In this document: positions 36,807 to 45,886 of the stretch, in pieces
How positions within the stretch are numbered: the stretch's first letter is position 1
How the letters are laid out: every line of letters starts with the position of its first letter
Assembly: GCF_014257025.1 (NCBI RefSeq)
Contig: NZ_JACMSF010000017.1
Coordinates: 1-64,000, forward strand
Direction: 5' to 3'
Length of the DNA stretch: 64,000 nt
From: Streptomyces cupreus
Lineage (GTDB): Bacteria > Actinomycetota > Actinomycetes > Streptomycetales > Streptomycetaceae
Notes under the pieces: model-generated
Databases searched by the model: none
The model's input: only the letters and a program-made list of their open reading frames with translations
What the model was told of the DNA's origin: nothing
Position numbers and translations under genes: made by a program

Positions 36807-38411
36807 ATGAACCGCAAGACTTTGGTGCTGCCGGCCGTCATAGGTCTGCTCGCCCCGGTCCTTGCCGCCTGCGGCGGATCGGACAGCGGCAGCGACGGTG
36901 GGGACGCGATCGTCGTCGGTACCACGGACGAGTTCACCGCCACGAGTGAGGCTCCCGCGCCGCTTGACCCGGCGTACGCCTACGACGTCGGCACCTGGAA
37001 CATCCTTCGCCAGACCGTGCAGACGCTGATGATCCAGCCGCGCGGCGAGGGCGAGCCGGTGCCCGAGGCGGCCGAGCGCTGCGGATTCACCGACACCGGC
37101 AACGAGCGCTACGCCTGCACCCTGCGCGAGGGCCTGAAGTTCGCGGGCGGCGACACGATCACCGCGGCCGATGTGAAGTACTCCATCGACCGGGCCCTCA
37201 AGCTCAAGGCGGACAGCGGTGTGTTCGGCCTGCTGTCCACCGTCGACACCGTCGAGACCCAGGGCGACCGTGAGGTCATCTTCCATCTGAAGACCGCCGA
37301 CGCCACCTTCCCGTACAAGTTGTCCACGCCGGTCGCGGGCATCGTCGACCCGGACGACTACGCCGAGGGCAAGCTGCGCGACGGCTTCCAGGTCGACGGC
37401 TCCGGCCCGTACACCTTCGAGGCCGAGGAGCAGGACGGCAAGCTGGTCAAGGCCGTGTTCACCAAGAACCCCTCGTACAAGGGCTCCCTGAAGGTGAACA
37501 ACGACGAAGTCGAGCTGCGCTCCTTCGCCGACGCCGACGCCATGAGCAGCGCAGTCGAGAAGGGCGACATCGACCTGATGTCGCGCACCATGTCGCCCGA
37601 GCAGATCCAGCGGCTGTCCACGGCATCCGACAGCGCCGTCGACCTGGTCGAGATGTCCGGCCTCGAGATCCGCTACCTCGCCTTCAACACCGACGCCCCG
37701 GCCGTCGAGAGCAAGGCCGTCCGCCAGGCGATGGCCCAGGTCATCAACCGCGGCGAACTGGTCAGCAAGGTCTACGGCACCCAGGCCGAGCCGCTGTACT
37801 CGCTGGTCCCGGCCAGCCTCACCGGCCACTCCAACGCGTTCTTCAACAAGTACGGCGAGCCCAGCGTCACCAAGGCCAAGGCCCTGCTGGCCAAGGCGAA
37901 CGTCAGCACCCCGGTGTCGCTGACCCTGCACTACACCACCGACCACTACGGCACGGCCACCGAGAAGGAGTTCGAGCTGCTGAAGGAGCAGCTCAACTCC
38001 AGCGGCCTGTTCGACGTCAAGATCAAGGGCACCCCCTGGGAGACCTTCCGCCCCGCCGAGCAGAAGGGCGAGTACGAGGTCTACGGCATGGGCTGGTTCC
38101 CGGACTTCCCCGACGCCGACAACTACATCGCGCCGTTCCTCGACAAGGACAACTTCCTCGGCTCGCCGTACACCAACAGCGAGATCCGCAACTCCCTGAT
38201 CCCGGAGTCCCGTCGCGAGGCCGACCGGCAGTCCGCGGTCGGCAGCCTGACGGACATTCAGGATATCGTCGCCGAGGACGTCCCAGTGATCCCGCTGTGG
38301 CAGGGCAAGCAGTACGTCGCCGCGCGCGACGACGTCACGGGCACCGCGTACGCGCTCAACTCGTCCTCCACCCTTCAGTTGTGGGAGCTCGGCCGCGGCG
38401 TGAGCGGCTGA
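36807..38411 (+). CDS. ABC transporter substrate-binding lipoprotein, peptide family 5 (first copy)
   Basis: A 534-residue lipoprotein of the DppA/OppA family. The signal peptide ends at the lipobox LAAC with Cys22. Family motifs include CTLREGLKFAGGDTITAADVKYSIDRAL, SGPYTFE, KAVRQAMAQVINR and the C-terminal DIVAEDVPVIPLWQGKQY, all separate stretches of the usual fold. It would capture peptides or nickel-like cargo outside the membrane and deliver it to a permease, but no permease or ATPase gene lies nearby. The next gene is a divergent second copy starting 71 bp later. Confidence 0.93.
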   Translation: MNRKTLVLPAVIGLLAPVLAACGGSDSGSDGGDAIVVGTTDEFTATSEAPAPLDPAYAYDVGTWNILRQTVQTLMIQPRGEGEPVPEAAERCGFTDTGNERYACTLREGLKFAGGDTITAADVKYSIDRALKLKADSGVFGLLSTVDTVETQGDREVIFHLKTADATFPYKLSTPVAGIVDPDDYAEGKLRDGFQVDGSGPYTFEAEEQDGKLVKAVFTKNPSYKGSLKVNNDEVELRSFADADAMSSAVEKGDIDLMSRTMSPEQIQRLSTASDSAVDLVEMSGLEIRYLAFNTDAPAVESKAVRQAMAQVINRGELVSKVYGTQAEPLYSLVPASLTGHSNAFFNKYGEPSVTKAKALLAKANVSTPVSLTLHYTTDHYGTATEKEFELLKEQLNSSGLFDVKIKGTPWETFRPAEQKGEYEVYGMGWFPDFPDADNYIAPFLDKDNFLGSPYTNSEIRNSLIPESRREADRQSAVGSLTDIQDIVAEDVPVIPLWQGKQYVAARDDVTGTAYALNSSSTLQLWELGRGVSG

Positions 38412-38482
38412 CGTCTCCCGTGCCCGGGGCGCCGGGACGGCGGCCCCGCGATTTTCCGAAACCGACGACAAGGCACCTGCAC

Positions 38483-40069
38483 GTGAACATGCGCAACCAG
38501 TGGCCGGTCCTGCCTGTGATGGCGGGGCTGGCCTCCGGCCTGCTGACCGGCTGCGGCGCGGAGGCCGGTGACTCCGCGAGCGGCAGCTCCTCCGTGGTGA
38601 TAGGGATGTCCGACGACGTCCTCGCCACCGACCCGGCGTCCGGCTACGACCCCGGCTCGTGGCTGCTGTTCAACAACGTCTTCCAGTCCCTGCTCAGTTT
38701 CCCCAAGGGCGGCACCGACCCCGAGCCGGACGCCGCCGAGTCCTGCGCCTTCACCGACACGCAGACCAAGGTCTACAAGTGCACGCTGAAGGACGGTCTG
38801 AAGTTCAGCAACGGTGACTCGCTCACCGCGGAGGACGTCAAGTTCTCCTTCGACCGGATGCTGAAGATCAACGACGACGCCGGTCCGGCGATCATGTTCC
38901 CGATGCTCGACAAGGTCGAGACCCCGGACGAGAAGACGGTCGTCTTCCGGCTGAACACCCCGGACGCCACCTTCCCGAGCAAGATCGCCTCGGGTGCCGG
39001 TTCCATCGTCGACCACCGCCAGTACGACGCGGACGGACTGCGCGAGGACGGCGAGGCCGTCGGCTCCGGCCCCTACAAGCTGGACTCCTTCGGCGACGAC
39101 GAGGCCGTCTTCTCCGTCAACGAGCACTACGAGGGCAACGCCGAGGCCAAGAACTCCGGCGTGACCATGAAGTTCTTCCACGGCGACCGGACCGCCCTGA
39201 AGGGCGCGCTGACCGACGAGCAGATCGACATCGCCTACCGAGGTCTCAGCGCCGCCGACATCGCCGAGATCGAGAAGGCCGACGACAGCTCCAGCACCGG
39301 CGTCGAGATCGTCGACGGCACCGGCGCGGAGGTCCAGCACCTGGTCTTCAACATGGACGACCCGGTGGCCGGAAAGCTCGGCGTCCGCAAGGCCATGGCC
39401 TATCTGCTCGACCGCGAGGCCCTCATCGAGGACGTCTACCAGGGCACCGCGACCCCGCTCTACTCGATCATCCCGGCCGGCATCGGCGGCCACAACACCG
39501 CCTTCTTCGACACCTACGGCGCCCGCCCCTCCAAGGCCGAGGCCGAGGCGGCCCTGCAGGCCGACGGCATCACCGGCAAGGTGAAGCTGACGCTCTGGTC
39601 GACCCCGTCGCGCTACGGCCCCGCCACCGACCAGGAGCTGAAGGCGATCGCCGGGCAGCTCAACGCCAGCGGCCTGTTCGACGCCGACGTGAAGTCCGTC
39701 GAGTACGACCAGTACGAGAAGGACATCGCCGCCGGCAAGTACGGCGTCTACGTCAAGGGCTGGATCCCGGACTACCCGGACGCCGACAACTTCACCTCGC
39801 CGTTCTTCGGCGAGGGCAACGTGCTGGACAACAACTACGGCAACGACTCCATCACCGGCACGCTGATCCCGCGCACGGCCGCCCAGAGCGACCGCACCGC
39901 GACGGACGACGACTACGGCCGGCTCCAGGACATCGTGGCCGAGGAACTCCCCGTCCTGCCGATCTGGCAGGCCAAGCAGTACGCGGTCGTCCGGGACGAC
40001 GTCTACGGCCTGGAGTACTGCCTCGACGCCTCCACGGTGTTCCGGTTCTGGGAGCTCAGCAAGGGCTGA
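38483..40069 (+). CDS. ABC transporter substrate-binding lipoprotein, peptide family 5 (second copy)
   Basis: A 528-residue paralogue of the preceding protein. The signal peptide ends with the lipobox LTGC (Cys24 from the GTG start). Matching segments include TLKDGLKFSNGDSLTAEDVK, GSGPYKLDSF, GVRKAMAYLLDREALI and IVAEELPVLPIWQAKQY. I chose the GTG at 38483 because AAGG lies nine bases upstream; ATG 38489 is possible. The two genes look like an old tandem duplication that has diverged. No permease gene follows; a strong terminator ends the unit. Confidence 0.92.
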   Translation: MNMRNQWPVLPVMAGLASGLLTGCGAEAGDSASGSSSVVIGMSDDVLATDPASGYDPGSWLLFNNVFQSLLSFPKGGTDPEPDAAESCAFTDTQTKVYKCTLKDGLKFSNGDSLTAEDVKFSFDRMLKINDDAGPAIMFPMLDKVETPDEKTVVFRLNTPDATFPSKIASGAGSIVDHRQYDADGLREDGEAVGSGPYKLDSFGDDEAVFSVNEHYEGNAEAKNSGVTMKFFHGDRTALKGALTDEQIDIAYRGLSAADIAEIEKADDSSSTGVEIVDGTGAEVQHLVFNMDDPVAGKLGVRKAMAYLLDREALIEDVYQGTATPLYSIIPAGIGGHNTAFFDTYGARPSKAEAEAALQADGITGKVKLTLWSTPSRYGPATDQELKAIAGQLNASGLFDADVKSVEYDQYEKDIAAGKYGVYVKGWIPDYPDADNFTSPFFGEGNVLDNNYGNDSITGTLIPRTAAQSDRTATDDDYGRLQDIVAEELPVLPIWQAKQYAVVRDDVYGLEYCLDASTVFRFWELSKG

Positions 40070-40084
40070 GCCCGCGCACACGAA

Positions 40085-40120
40085 AGGGCGCCCGCTTCCT
40101 TCGGTGGAAGCGGGCGCCCT
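40085..40120. terminator. Bidirectional terminator after the lipoprotein genes
   Basis: A 15-bp perfect stem (AGGGCGCCCGCTTCC at 40085-40099 with 40106-40120) and a 6-nt loop, between convergent genes. Confidence 0.9.
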
Positions 40121-40131
40121 CTCGCTTGTCC

Positions 40132-40803
40132 CTACTGTGCTCCGGGGCGCACCAGCCCGCTCTCGTACGCGTACACCGCGGCCTGCACCCGGTCGCGCAG
40201 CCCCAGCTTGGTGAGAACGTGCCCCACGTGCGTCTTGACCGTGGTCTCGCTGACGAACAGGTCGGCGGCGATCTCGGCGTTGGACAGCCCGCGCGCCACC
40301 AGCTTCAGCACCTCCACCTCGCGGTCGGTGAGGGTGTGCAGGGTGTCCGGGACGGGCTCCTCGCCGGACGGCAGATGCGTGGCGTACTTGTCGAGCAGCC
40401 GACGCGTGATGCTCGGCGCCAGCATCGCCTCGCCCGCGGCCACCACACGAATGGCCTGAACCAGCTCATTGGCGGGGGCGTCCTTCAGCAGGAAGCCGCT
40501 GGCACCCGCCTTCAGCGCCTCCACCACATACTCGTCGAGGTCGAAGGTGGTCAGCACGAGCACCTTCGCCGGGCCGTCCCGCCCGGGCCCGGTGATCTGC
40601 CGGGTCGCCTCCACCCCGTCCATCCGCGGCATGCGGATGTCCATCAGAACCACATCGGGCTGCAGGGCCCGCACCTGGTCGAGTGCCTGGAGGCCGTCTC
40701 CGGCCTCGCCCACGACCGCGATGTCCTGCTCCGCCTCCAGGATCATCCGGAAGCCGGTACGCAGCAGCGGCTGGTCGTCGACCAGTAGGACGCGGATGGC
40801 CAC
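40132..40803 (-). CDS. NarL/LuxR family response regulator without an adjacent kinase
   Basis: A 223-residue two-domain response regulator. The receiver domain has the acidic pocket DD near residue 9, the phospho-acceptor Asp in VVLMDIRMPRMDG (about residue 54), the switch Thr in VLTTFD and the Lys in LLKDAP. The C-terminal LuxR-type helix-turn-helix is LTDREVEVLKLVARGLSNAEIA followed by VSETTVKTHVGHVLTKLGL in separate stretches. GTG start with GAAGGAG upstream. It lies 14 bp after the RecB-like nuclease gene and is probably co-transcribed with it; no histidine kinase is next to it. Confidence 0.93.
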   Translation of the reverse strand: MAIRVLLVDDQPLLRTGFRMILEAEQDIAVVGEAGDGLQALDQVRALQPDVVLMDIRMPRMDGVEATRQITGPGRDGPAKVLVLTTFDLDEYVVEALKAGASGFLLKDAPANELVQAIRVVAAGEAMLAPSITRRLLDKYATHLPSGEEPVPDTLHTLTDREVEVLKLVARGLSNAEIAADLFVSETTVKTHVGHVLTKLGLRDRVQAAVYAYESGLVRPGAQ

Positions 40804-40817
40804 GTAAGTCTCCTTCG

Positions 40818-41771
40818 CTAGTCCGGCCCCATTCTGCCCTGCGCACCCTCGACCGACTCGGCCGCCCTGACCGGCAGCGGATAGGGCGGGGGAGTGCCGC
40901 CGAATTCCGGGCAGTGCTCCTGGTGGTCGCACCAGCCGCACAGCTTGGTCGGCCTCGGCCGCCAGTCGCCCGTCTCGGTCGCCGTGCGGATCGCCTCCCA
41001 CAGCGCCAGCAACTTGCGCTCGACCCGCTCCAGATCGGCGAGCACGGGGTCGTACGTCAGGACGTCGCCACTGCCGAGATACACGAGCTGCAGCCGGCGC
41101 GGCACGACGTTCTTCAGCCGCCACACCACCAGGGCGTAGAACTTCATCTGGAACAGCGCGCCCTCGGCGTACTCGGGCCGGGGCGCCTTGCCCGTCTTGT
41201 AGTCGACGATCCGCACCTCCCCGGTCGGCGCGACATCCACCCGGTCGATGATCCCGCGCAGCCGCAGCCCGGACTCCAGCTCGGCCTCGACGAACAGCTC
41301 ACGCTCGGCCGGCTCCAGACGGGTCGGATCCTCCAGCGTGAACCACCGCTCGACCAGTTGCTCGGCCTCACCGAGCCATCGCGCGAGCCGCTCGCCCTCC
41401 GGATCCTCCGCGAACAGCTCCTCGATCTCCGGCCGGGACTCGCGCAGCCGGTCCCACTGGCCCGGGATCAGCGACTTGGCGCGCGGCGCGGTCCGCTCGG
41501 CGGCCGGGGCGTCGAAGAGCCGCTCCAGCACGGCGTGCACCAAAGTGCCCCGGGTCGCCGCCTCGCTGGGCTTCTCCGGCAGCCGGTCGATCACCCGGAA
41601 CCGGTACAACAACGGGCACTGCATGAAGTCCCCGGCACGCGACGGCGACAGCGAGGCGGGCGGTATGGCGGTGAGCACGGCCCGCTCCGCATCCGCCACG
41701 CCCTGCGCCCGCGCCGTCGCCACGACCTCGTCCGCCACCGACGGCTCCACGTCCTCCGTGCTCGTCTCCAT
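40818..41771 (-). CDS. RecB-like PD-(D/E)XK nuclease with Fe-S cysteines
   Basis: A 317-residue nuclease of the Cas4/RecB C-terminal type. It has ASLSPSRAGDFMQCPLLYRFRV near residue 47 (the N-terminal Cys), the active-site segment LRGIIDRVDV and IVDYKTGKAP (Asp, then DxK), a Q-motif FQMKFYALVVW, and a C-terminal CGWCDHQEHC cluster that with the first Cys would hold a 4Fe-4S cluster. M. tuberculosis has a homologue beside trmI (Rv2119, from memory). The ATG at 41771 is used. The next gene is the response regulator 14 bp downstream. It is probably involved in DNA repair, but untested. Confidence 0.9.
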   Translation of the reverse strand: METSTEDVEPSVADEVVATARAQGVADAERAVLTAIPPASLSPSRAGDFMQCPLLYRFRVIDRLPEKPSEAATRGTLVHAVLERLFDAPAAERTAPRAKSLIPGQWDRLRESRPEIEELFAEDPEGERLARWLGEAEQLVERWFTLEDPTRLEPAERELFVEAELESGLRLRGIIDRVDVAPTGEVRIVDYKTGKAPRPEYAEGALFQMKFYALVVWRLKNVVPRRLQLVYLGSGDVLTYDPVLADLERVERKLLALWEAIRTATETGDWRPRPTKLCGWCDHQEHCPEFGGTPPPYPLPVRAAESVEGAQGRMGPD

Positions 41772-41925
41772 GCCCCAGACCTTACGGCCCGCCACTGACA
41801 GTCACCCCGCCACGTCGGGCAAACACAGGGGTGCCGAGGCGGAACGCATCGCGACGGACGCATACCATCGACCCGAGACCCTTCCGCCCGGCAGGCGCGG
41901 AAGACGCTTCGAACGAGGGGACACC

Positions 41926-43389
41926 GTGGACGAGAGCGGCGGGAGCGGGCAGCCGCGGTCCGGCACCGAGGAGCCGACCACCCACCACGCAGCACGACCG
42001 ACCCCGCCCGCGGACCCGACACCCCCTGAGCCCTCGAAGAAGGCCGCTCAGGGCACGGACGAGAGCGCGGCCACCGAGGACGAGCAGGACCGCGCGGACG
42101 AAACCGCCTCCGACACCCCGGCACCCGGCCCCGACGACTCCACCCGCCCCACCCCCACCTACCCGGACGCCGACAGCCCCACCTCGGGCGACCGCACCCT
42201 CGCCCACTCCGGAGTCGGCAAACCCCCGAAGCCCCCCGAGCCCCGCGGCGGACTCCTCATGGGCCGCCCCTTCGGCGTGCCCGTGTACGTCGCGCCCAGC
42301 TGGTTCCTCGTCGCTGCCCTGATCACCTGGGTGTTCGGCGGCCAGCTCGACCGCGTCCTGCCCGAACTCGGCGCCGCCCGCTACCTCGTCTCCCTCTTCT
42401 TCGCGGTCGCCTTCTACGCCTCCGTGCTCGTGCACGAACTCGCCCACACCGTCGCCGCACTCCGCTTCAAACTCCCCGTCCGCCGCATCCAGCTCCAGTT
42501 CTTCGGCGGCGTCTCCGAGATCGAGAAGGAATCCGACACCCCGGGCCGCGAGTTCGTCCTGGCCTTCGTCGGCCCCCTGCTCTCCCTCATCCTCGCGGGC
42601 GTGTTCTACGGCGCCATGCAGGCCGTCGAGCCCGGCACCGTCCCCGGCGTCCTGCTCGCGGGCCTGATGATCTCCAACCTCATCGTCGCCGCCTTCAACC
42701 TCCTGCCCGGCCTCCCCCTCGACGGCGGCCGGATGCTCCGCGCCGTCGTCTGGAAGATCACCGGCAAGCCGATGAGCGGCACCATCGCCGCCGCCTGGGT
42801 CGGCCGCGCGCTCGCCGTCTCCGTGCTCATCGGGCTCCCGCTGCTCACCCAGTCCGGAGCCCTCGGTTCCAACGCCGAGGACAACGTCGGCATGGACACC
42901 GTCATGGACGCCCTGCTGGCCGCGATCCTCGCCGCGATCATCTGGACCGGCGCCGGAAACAGCCTCCGCATGGCCCGCCTGCGCGAACACCTGCCCGAGC
43001 TGCGCGCCCGCACCCTCACCCGCCGCGCGGTCCCGGTCGAGACGGACACCCCGCTCTCGGAGGCCCTGCGCCGCGCCAACGCCGCCGGCGCCCGCGCCCT
43101 GGTCGTCGTCGACGCCGACGGCACCCCCCTCTCCCTCGTCCGCGAGGCCGCCATCGTCGGCGTACCCGAACACCGCCGCCCCTGGGTCGCCGTCAGCGGC
43201 CTCGCCCAGGAACTCACCGACGGCATGCGCGTCTCGGCGGAACTGGCCGGAGAGGACCTCCTGGACGCCCTGCGCGCCACCCCGGCCACCGAGTACCTGG
43301 TGGTCGAGGAGACCGGCGAGATCTACGGCGTCCTGTCCGCCGCGGACGTGGAACGCGCCTTCGTGAAGGCCATGGCCAGGCCCTCCTAG
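41926..43389 (+). CDS. Site-2 protease (M50 family) with CBS-like C-terminus
   Basis: A 487-residue integral-membrane metalloprotease. About 105 N-terminal residues are disordered, acidic and Pro/Thr-rich. The membrane core contains VLVHELAHTVAAL (zinc His pair and Glu) and NLLPGLPLDGGRML (third ligand Asp). A cytoplasmic region with two CBS-like halves follows (VPVETDTPLSEALRRANAAG; EYLVVEETGEIYGVLSAADVERAF). Relatives cleave anti-sigma factors or other membrane proteins. GTG start with GAGGGG upstream. It is divergent from the RecB-like gene and 38 bp before trmI. Confidence 0.9.
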   Translation: MDESGGSGQPRSGTEEPTTHHAARPTPPADPTPPEPSKKAAQGTDESAATEDEQDRADETASDTPAPGPDDSTRPTPTYPDADSPTSGDRTLAHSGVGKPPKPPEPRGGLLMGRPFGVPVYVAPSWFLVAALITWVFGGQLDRVLPELGAARYLVSLFFAVAFYASVLVHELAHTVAALRFKLPVRRIQLQFFGGVSEIEKESDTPGREFVLAFVGPLLSLILAGVFYGAMQAVEPGTVPGVLLAGLMISNLIVAAFNLLPGLPLDGGRMLRAVVWKITGKPMSGTIAAAWVGRALAVSVLIGLPLLTQSGALGSNAEDNVGMDTVMDALLAAILAAIIWTGAGNSLRMARLREHLPELRARTLTRRAVPVETDTPLSEALRRANAAGARALVVVDADGTPLSLVREAAIVGVPEHRRPWVAVSGLAQELTDGMRVSAELAGEDLLDALRATPATEYLVVEETGEIYGVLSAADVERAFVKAMARPS

Positions 43390-43415
43390 TGGTCGGCGGC
43401 CCCCGTAATCCCCGG

Positions 43416-43421
43416 TAGTCT
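43416..43421 (+). promoter_or_regulatory. -10 box of a probable leaderless trmI transcript
   Basis: TAGTCT ends six bases before the trmI ATG at 43428; no ribosome binding site lies between. Confidence 0.5.
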
Positions 43422-43427
43422 GTTCAC

Positions 43428-44330
43428 ATGTCCGAACCGACCGGTGCCGCCCGCAGGCGCGGGCCCTTCAAGGTCGGGGACCAGGTTCAGCTGACCGACC
43501 CCAAGGGCCGCCACTACACGTTCACGCTCGAAGCGGGGAAGAACTTCCACACCCACAAGGGTTCCTTCCCGCACGACGAACTGATCGGCGCTCCCGAGGG
43601 CAGCGTTGTCCGCACCACCGGGAACGTCGCCTACCTCGCGCTGCGCCCCCTGCTCCCCGACTACGTCCTGTCCATGCCCCGCGGGGCAGCCGTCGTCTAC
43701 CCGAAGGACGCGGGGCAGATCCTCGCCTTCGCCGACATCTTCCCCGGCGCCCGCGTCGTCGAGGCCGGCGTCGGCTCCGGCTCGCTCAGCAGCTTCCTGC
43801 TGCGCGCCATCGGCGACCAGGGCATGCTGCACTCCTACGAGCGCCGCGAGGACTTCGCGGAGATCGCCCAGCAGAACGTCGAGCGCTACTTCGGCGGCCC
43901 CCACCCCGCCTGGCAGCTCACCGTCGGCGACCTCCAGGACAACCTGTCCGACACCGACGTCGACCGCGTCATCCTCGACATGCTCGCCCCCTGGGAGTGC
44001 CTGGAGGCCGTCTCCAAGGCGCTCGTCCCCGGCGGCATCCTGTGCTGCTACGTCGCCACCACCACCCAGCTCGCCCGGACCGTCGAGTCCATCCGCGAGA
44101 TCGGCTGCTTCAACGAGCCGACCGCCTGGGAGACGATGATCCGGAACTGGCACATCGAGGGCCTCGCAGTCCGCCCGGACCACCGGATGATCGGCCACAC
44201 CGGCTTCCTCCTCACCGCCCGCCGCCTCGCGGACGGCGTCGAGCCGCCCATGCGCCGCCGCCGCCCCGCCAAGGGCGCCTACGGCGAGGACTACGCGGGA
44301 CCCAACGCCGACGGAGGCTCCGCCCGCTGA
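43428..44330 (+). CDS. trmI: tRNA (adenine-N1)-methyltransferase TrmI
   Basis: A 300-residue class I SAM-dependent methyltransferase making m1A58 in the T loop of tRNAs. The N-terminal beta domain (residues 1-75) is followed by the SAM motif VVEAGVGSGSLSSFLLRA, the acidic SYERREDF and the catalytic ILDMLAPWECLE. Size and sequence fit M. tuberculosis TrmI (Rv2118c). A -10-like TAGTCT lies six bases before the ATG, so a leaderless mRNA is expected, though read-through from the M50 gene 38 bp upstream is possible. A very long hairpin follows. Confidence 0.95.
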   Translation: MSEPTGAARRRGPFKVGDQVQLTDPKGRHYTFTLEAGKNFHTHKGSFPHDELIGAPEGSVVRTTGNVAYLALRPLLPDYVLSMPRGAAVVYPKDAGQILAFADIFPGARVVEAGVGSGSLSSFLLRAIGDQGMLHSYERREDFAEIAQQNVERYFGGPHPAWQLTVGDLQDNLSDTDVDRVILDMLAPWECLEAVSKALVPGGILCCYVATTTQLARTVESIREIGCFNEPTAWETMIRNWHIEGLAVRPDHRMIGHTGFLLTARRLADGVEPPMRRRRPAKGAYGEDYAGPNADGGSAR

Positions 44331-44354
44331 GGCGGCCCCTGCCGCGTACAACGT

Positions 44355-44410
44355 AACGGCGTCGCGGTCGAGTTCCCCTGGACCACCGGGAACTCGACCG
44401 CGACGCCGTT
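44355..44410. terminator. Very strong hairpin terminator after trmI
   Basis: Two exact 23-nt complementary arms (44355-44377 and 44388-44410) with a 10-nt loop. Confidence 0.9.
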
Positions 44411-44540
44411 GTGCTGACGGCACGCCACCTGACAATCACTTCGACACCGGAACTGCACACCCCGCCGTTCCCCCAGGGTGTGACGTGTGGCACCATGCCT
44501 GGCACCCCCACCGGCACAGCCCTCACGGGAGACACTCCTA

Positions 44541-45119
44541 GTGCAGCACTCCGCCGTCCCGGAACTGGCACACACGCACACCCGTCCCATCCACTGGGTC
44601 GCGACCGCCACCGCCGTGGCCGGCGTCGTGGCGCTCTCCTCGGTCCTCCAGCCGGACGCGGCCAACGCCGCCCAGGGCTCGGGACCCGAATCCAAGACCG
44701 CACCGGCAGTCGTCGCGGCACCCGAGCCCGAAGGCGTCGACTTCCCGCTCGAATGCGGCCCGGTGAAGGCGATCGTGGTCAAGAAGGCGTCAGGGGACCT
44801 CGACGGCGACGGCCGCCCCGAGACGGTCGCCGTCGTGCACTGCGACGCCCCCATGGGCACCCCACCGGACGGCGTGTACGTCCTCACCCGCGGCGCCGAC
44901 ACCGAACAACCCCGCGTCGTGGCGACCCTCGTCGACCCCAAGGACCGCCAGACCGTCAGCGAGTTCGCCGTACAGGACGGAGCGGTCGTGGCGACCCTGC
45001 TCGGCTACTCGAAGGCCGACGTACCCAGTTGCTGCCCCGACGTCACCGACCACGCGAAGTGGCAGTGGAAGGACGGAGCATTCCTGCGCTCCACACCCGC
45101 CGGCGCCCAGAGCGTCTGA
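44541..45119 (+). CDS. Secreted or membrane-anchored protein of unknown function
   Basis: A 192-residue protein. A hydrophobic segment at residues 20-36 (ATATAVAGVVALSSVL) is followed by an ANAA cleavage-like site, so it is exported or anchored. The mature part contains SGDLDGDGRPETVAVVHCD, a calcium-type DxDGDG loop seen in FG-GAP and EF-hand-like proteins, and paired cysteines (ECGP, VHCD, SCCPD). LppK-like or LpoB-like naming is not justified. The start is the GTG at 44541 after GGGAGA. It is convergent with the ferredoxin gene. A secreted protein at this place between trmI and mpa also occurs in M. tuberculosis (lppK, from memory). Confidence 0.7.
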   Translation: MQHSAVPELAHTHTRPIHWVATATAVAGVVALSSVLQPDAANAAQGSGPESKTAPAVVAAPEPEGVDFPLECGPVKAIVVKKASGDLDGDGRPETVAVVHCDAPMGTPPDGVYVLTRGADTEQPRVVATLVDPKDRQTVSEFAVQDGAVVATLLGYSKADVPSCCPDVTDHAKWQWKDGAFLRSTPAGAQSV

Positions 45120-45140
45120 CGACGCTCCGCGCGCGGGGCG

Positions 45141-45443
45141 TCACTGCGCGTCGGGCCCGTACACCTCGACCCGGTCCGCGACCCGGCGCACATGGATGCA
45201 CTCACCGGGACACTCCTTGGCCGAGTCCACGACATCCGTGAGCAGCGTCAGCGGTACGGGTGTCGTGGCGCCCTTGTCCTGGAGAAGCTCGTCGTCCGGG
45301 CTCTTCACATAGGCGAGCCCGTCGATGTCCAACTCGAACACCTCGGGCGCGTACTGGGCACAGATGCCGTCGCCGGTACAGAGATCCTGATCGATCCAGA
45401 CCTCCAGCGCCCCACCGACCCCGGCCTCCTGCTCCACGTCCAT
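45141..45443 (-). CDS. Ferredoxin (3Fe-4S type)
   Basis: A 100-residue electron-transfer protein. Cluster ligands are in DLCTGDGICAQYAPEVFEL and AKECPGECIHV, the Cys-x5-Cys ... Cys-Pro pattern of actinobacterial 3Fe-4S or mixed ferredoxins, which typically serve cytochromes P450 or other oxidoreductases. The partner enzyme is not in this window. It is divergent from mpa/arc across 443 bp and convergent with the secreted-protein gene. A ferredoxin beside the proteasome ATPase is a known actinobacterial arrangement, but a functional link is unproven. Confidence 0.88.
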   Translation of the reverse strand: MDVEQEAGVGGALEVWIDQDLCTGDGICAQYAPEVFELDIDGLAYVKSPDDELLQDKGATTPVPLTLLTDVVDSAKECPGECIHVRRVADRVEVYGPDAQ

Positions 45444-45886
45444 CTCTCCTACCGTTTCCGCGCCGACCGTCCCGGCCTCCTACGAGACGGGCCTGCCCCG
45501 ACGGCTGTTGAACGCCTCGACCCTACCTCCGGCCCGCCCCCGGCGACTCCGGCCCGACGGTGACCCAGCCCGCCCGCACGGACACGGTGTGTCACGGCAC
45601 ACATCACCCGGATTCGACCCCGGCATATGCTGCTGCGACTGGTTCGGCAGCCACTCCGCCGTGCCCCGCAGGCCGCAACTCCGGCCAAACATGACGGTGT
45701 TTGACCACTCCGGCCTGGAACAGGCCGCTTCCGAGAGACGTTGAGTGGGTACCAACACGGCGTAAGAACGGGTCCGGGTGTGGCCGACGACACACCTTGA
45801 CAGTCTTTGTGATCTAGGGGTTTCAATCGACACCCACCCAGGTAGGGTCTGGAAGCGTCCAGCTCCCCTTGGAGGAGGTGAGGACC
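45444..45886. other. 443-bp divergent regulatory region, ferredoxin / mpa
   Basis: No supported gene. TTGACA at 45797-45802 is a perfect -35 hexamer on the plus strand but no matching -10 lies 16-18 bp downstream. A TAGGGT is at 45843-45848, with the GGAGGAGGTG ribosome binding site of mpa at 45871-45880. Confidence 0.5.

Noticed and set aside
45797..45848. TTGACA...TAGGGT as the mpa promoter
   Set aside because: The hexamers are 40 bp apart, far outside the usual 16-19 bp spacer, so they cannot be one promoter.
45444..45886. Small open frames in the ferredoxin/mpa gap (for example 45508-45744)
   Set aside because: No ribosome binding site, no Streptomyces codon bias and no recognisable motif; the segment reads as regulatory DNA.
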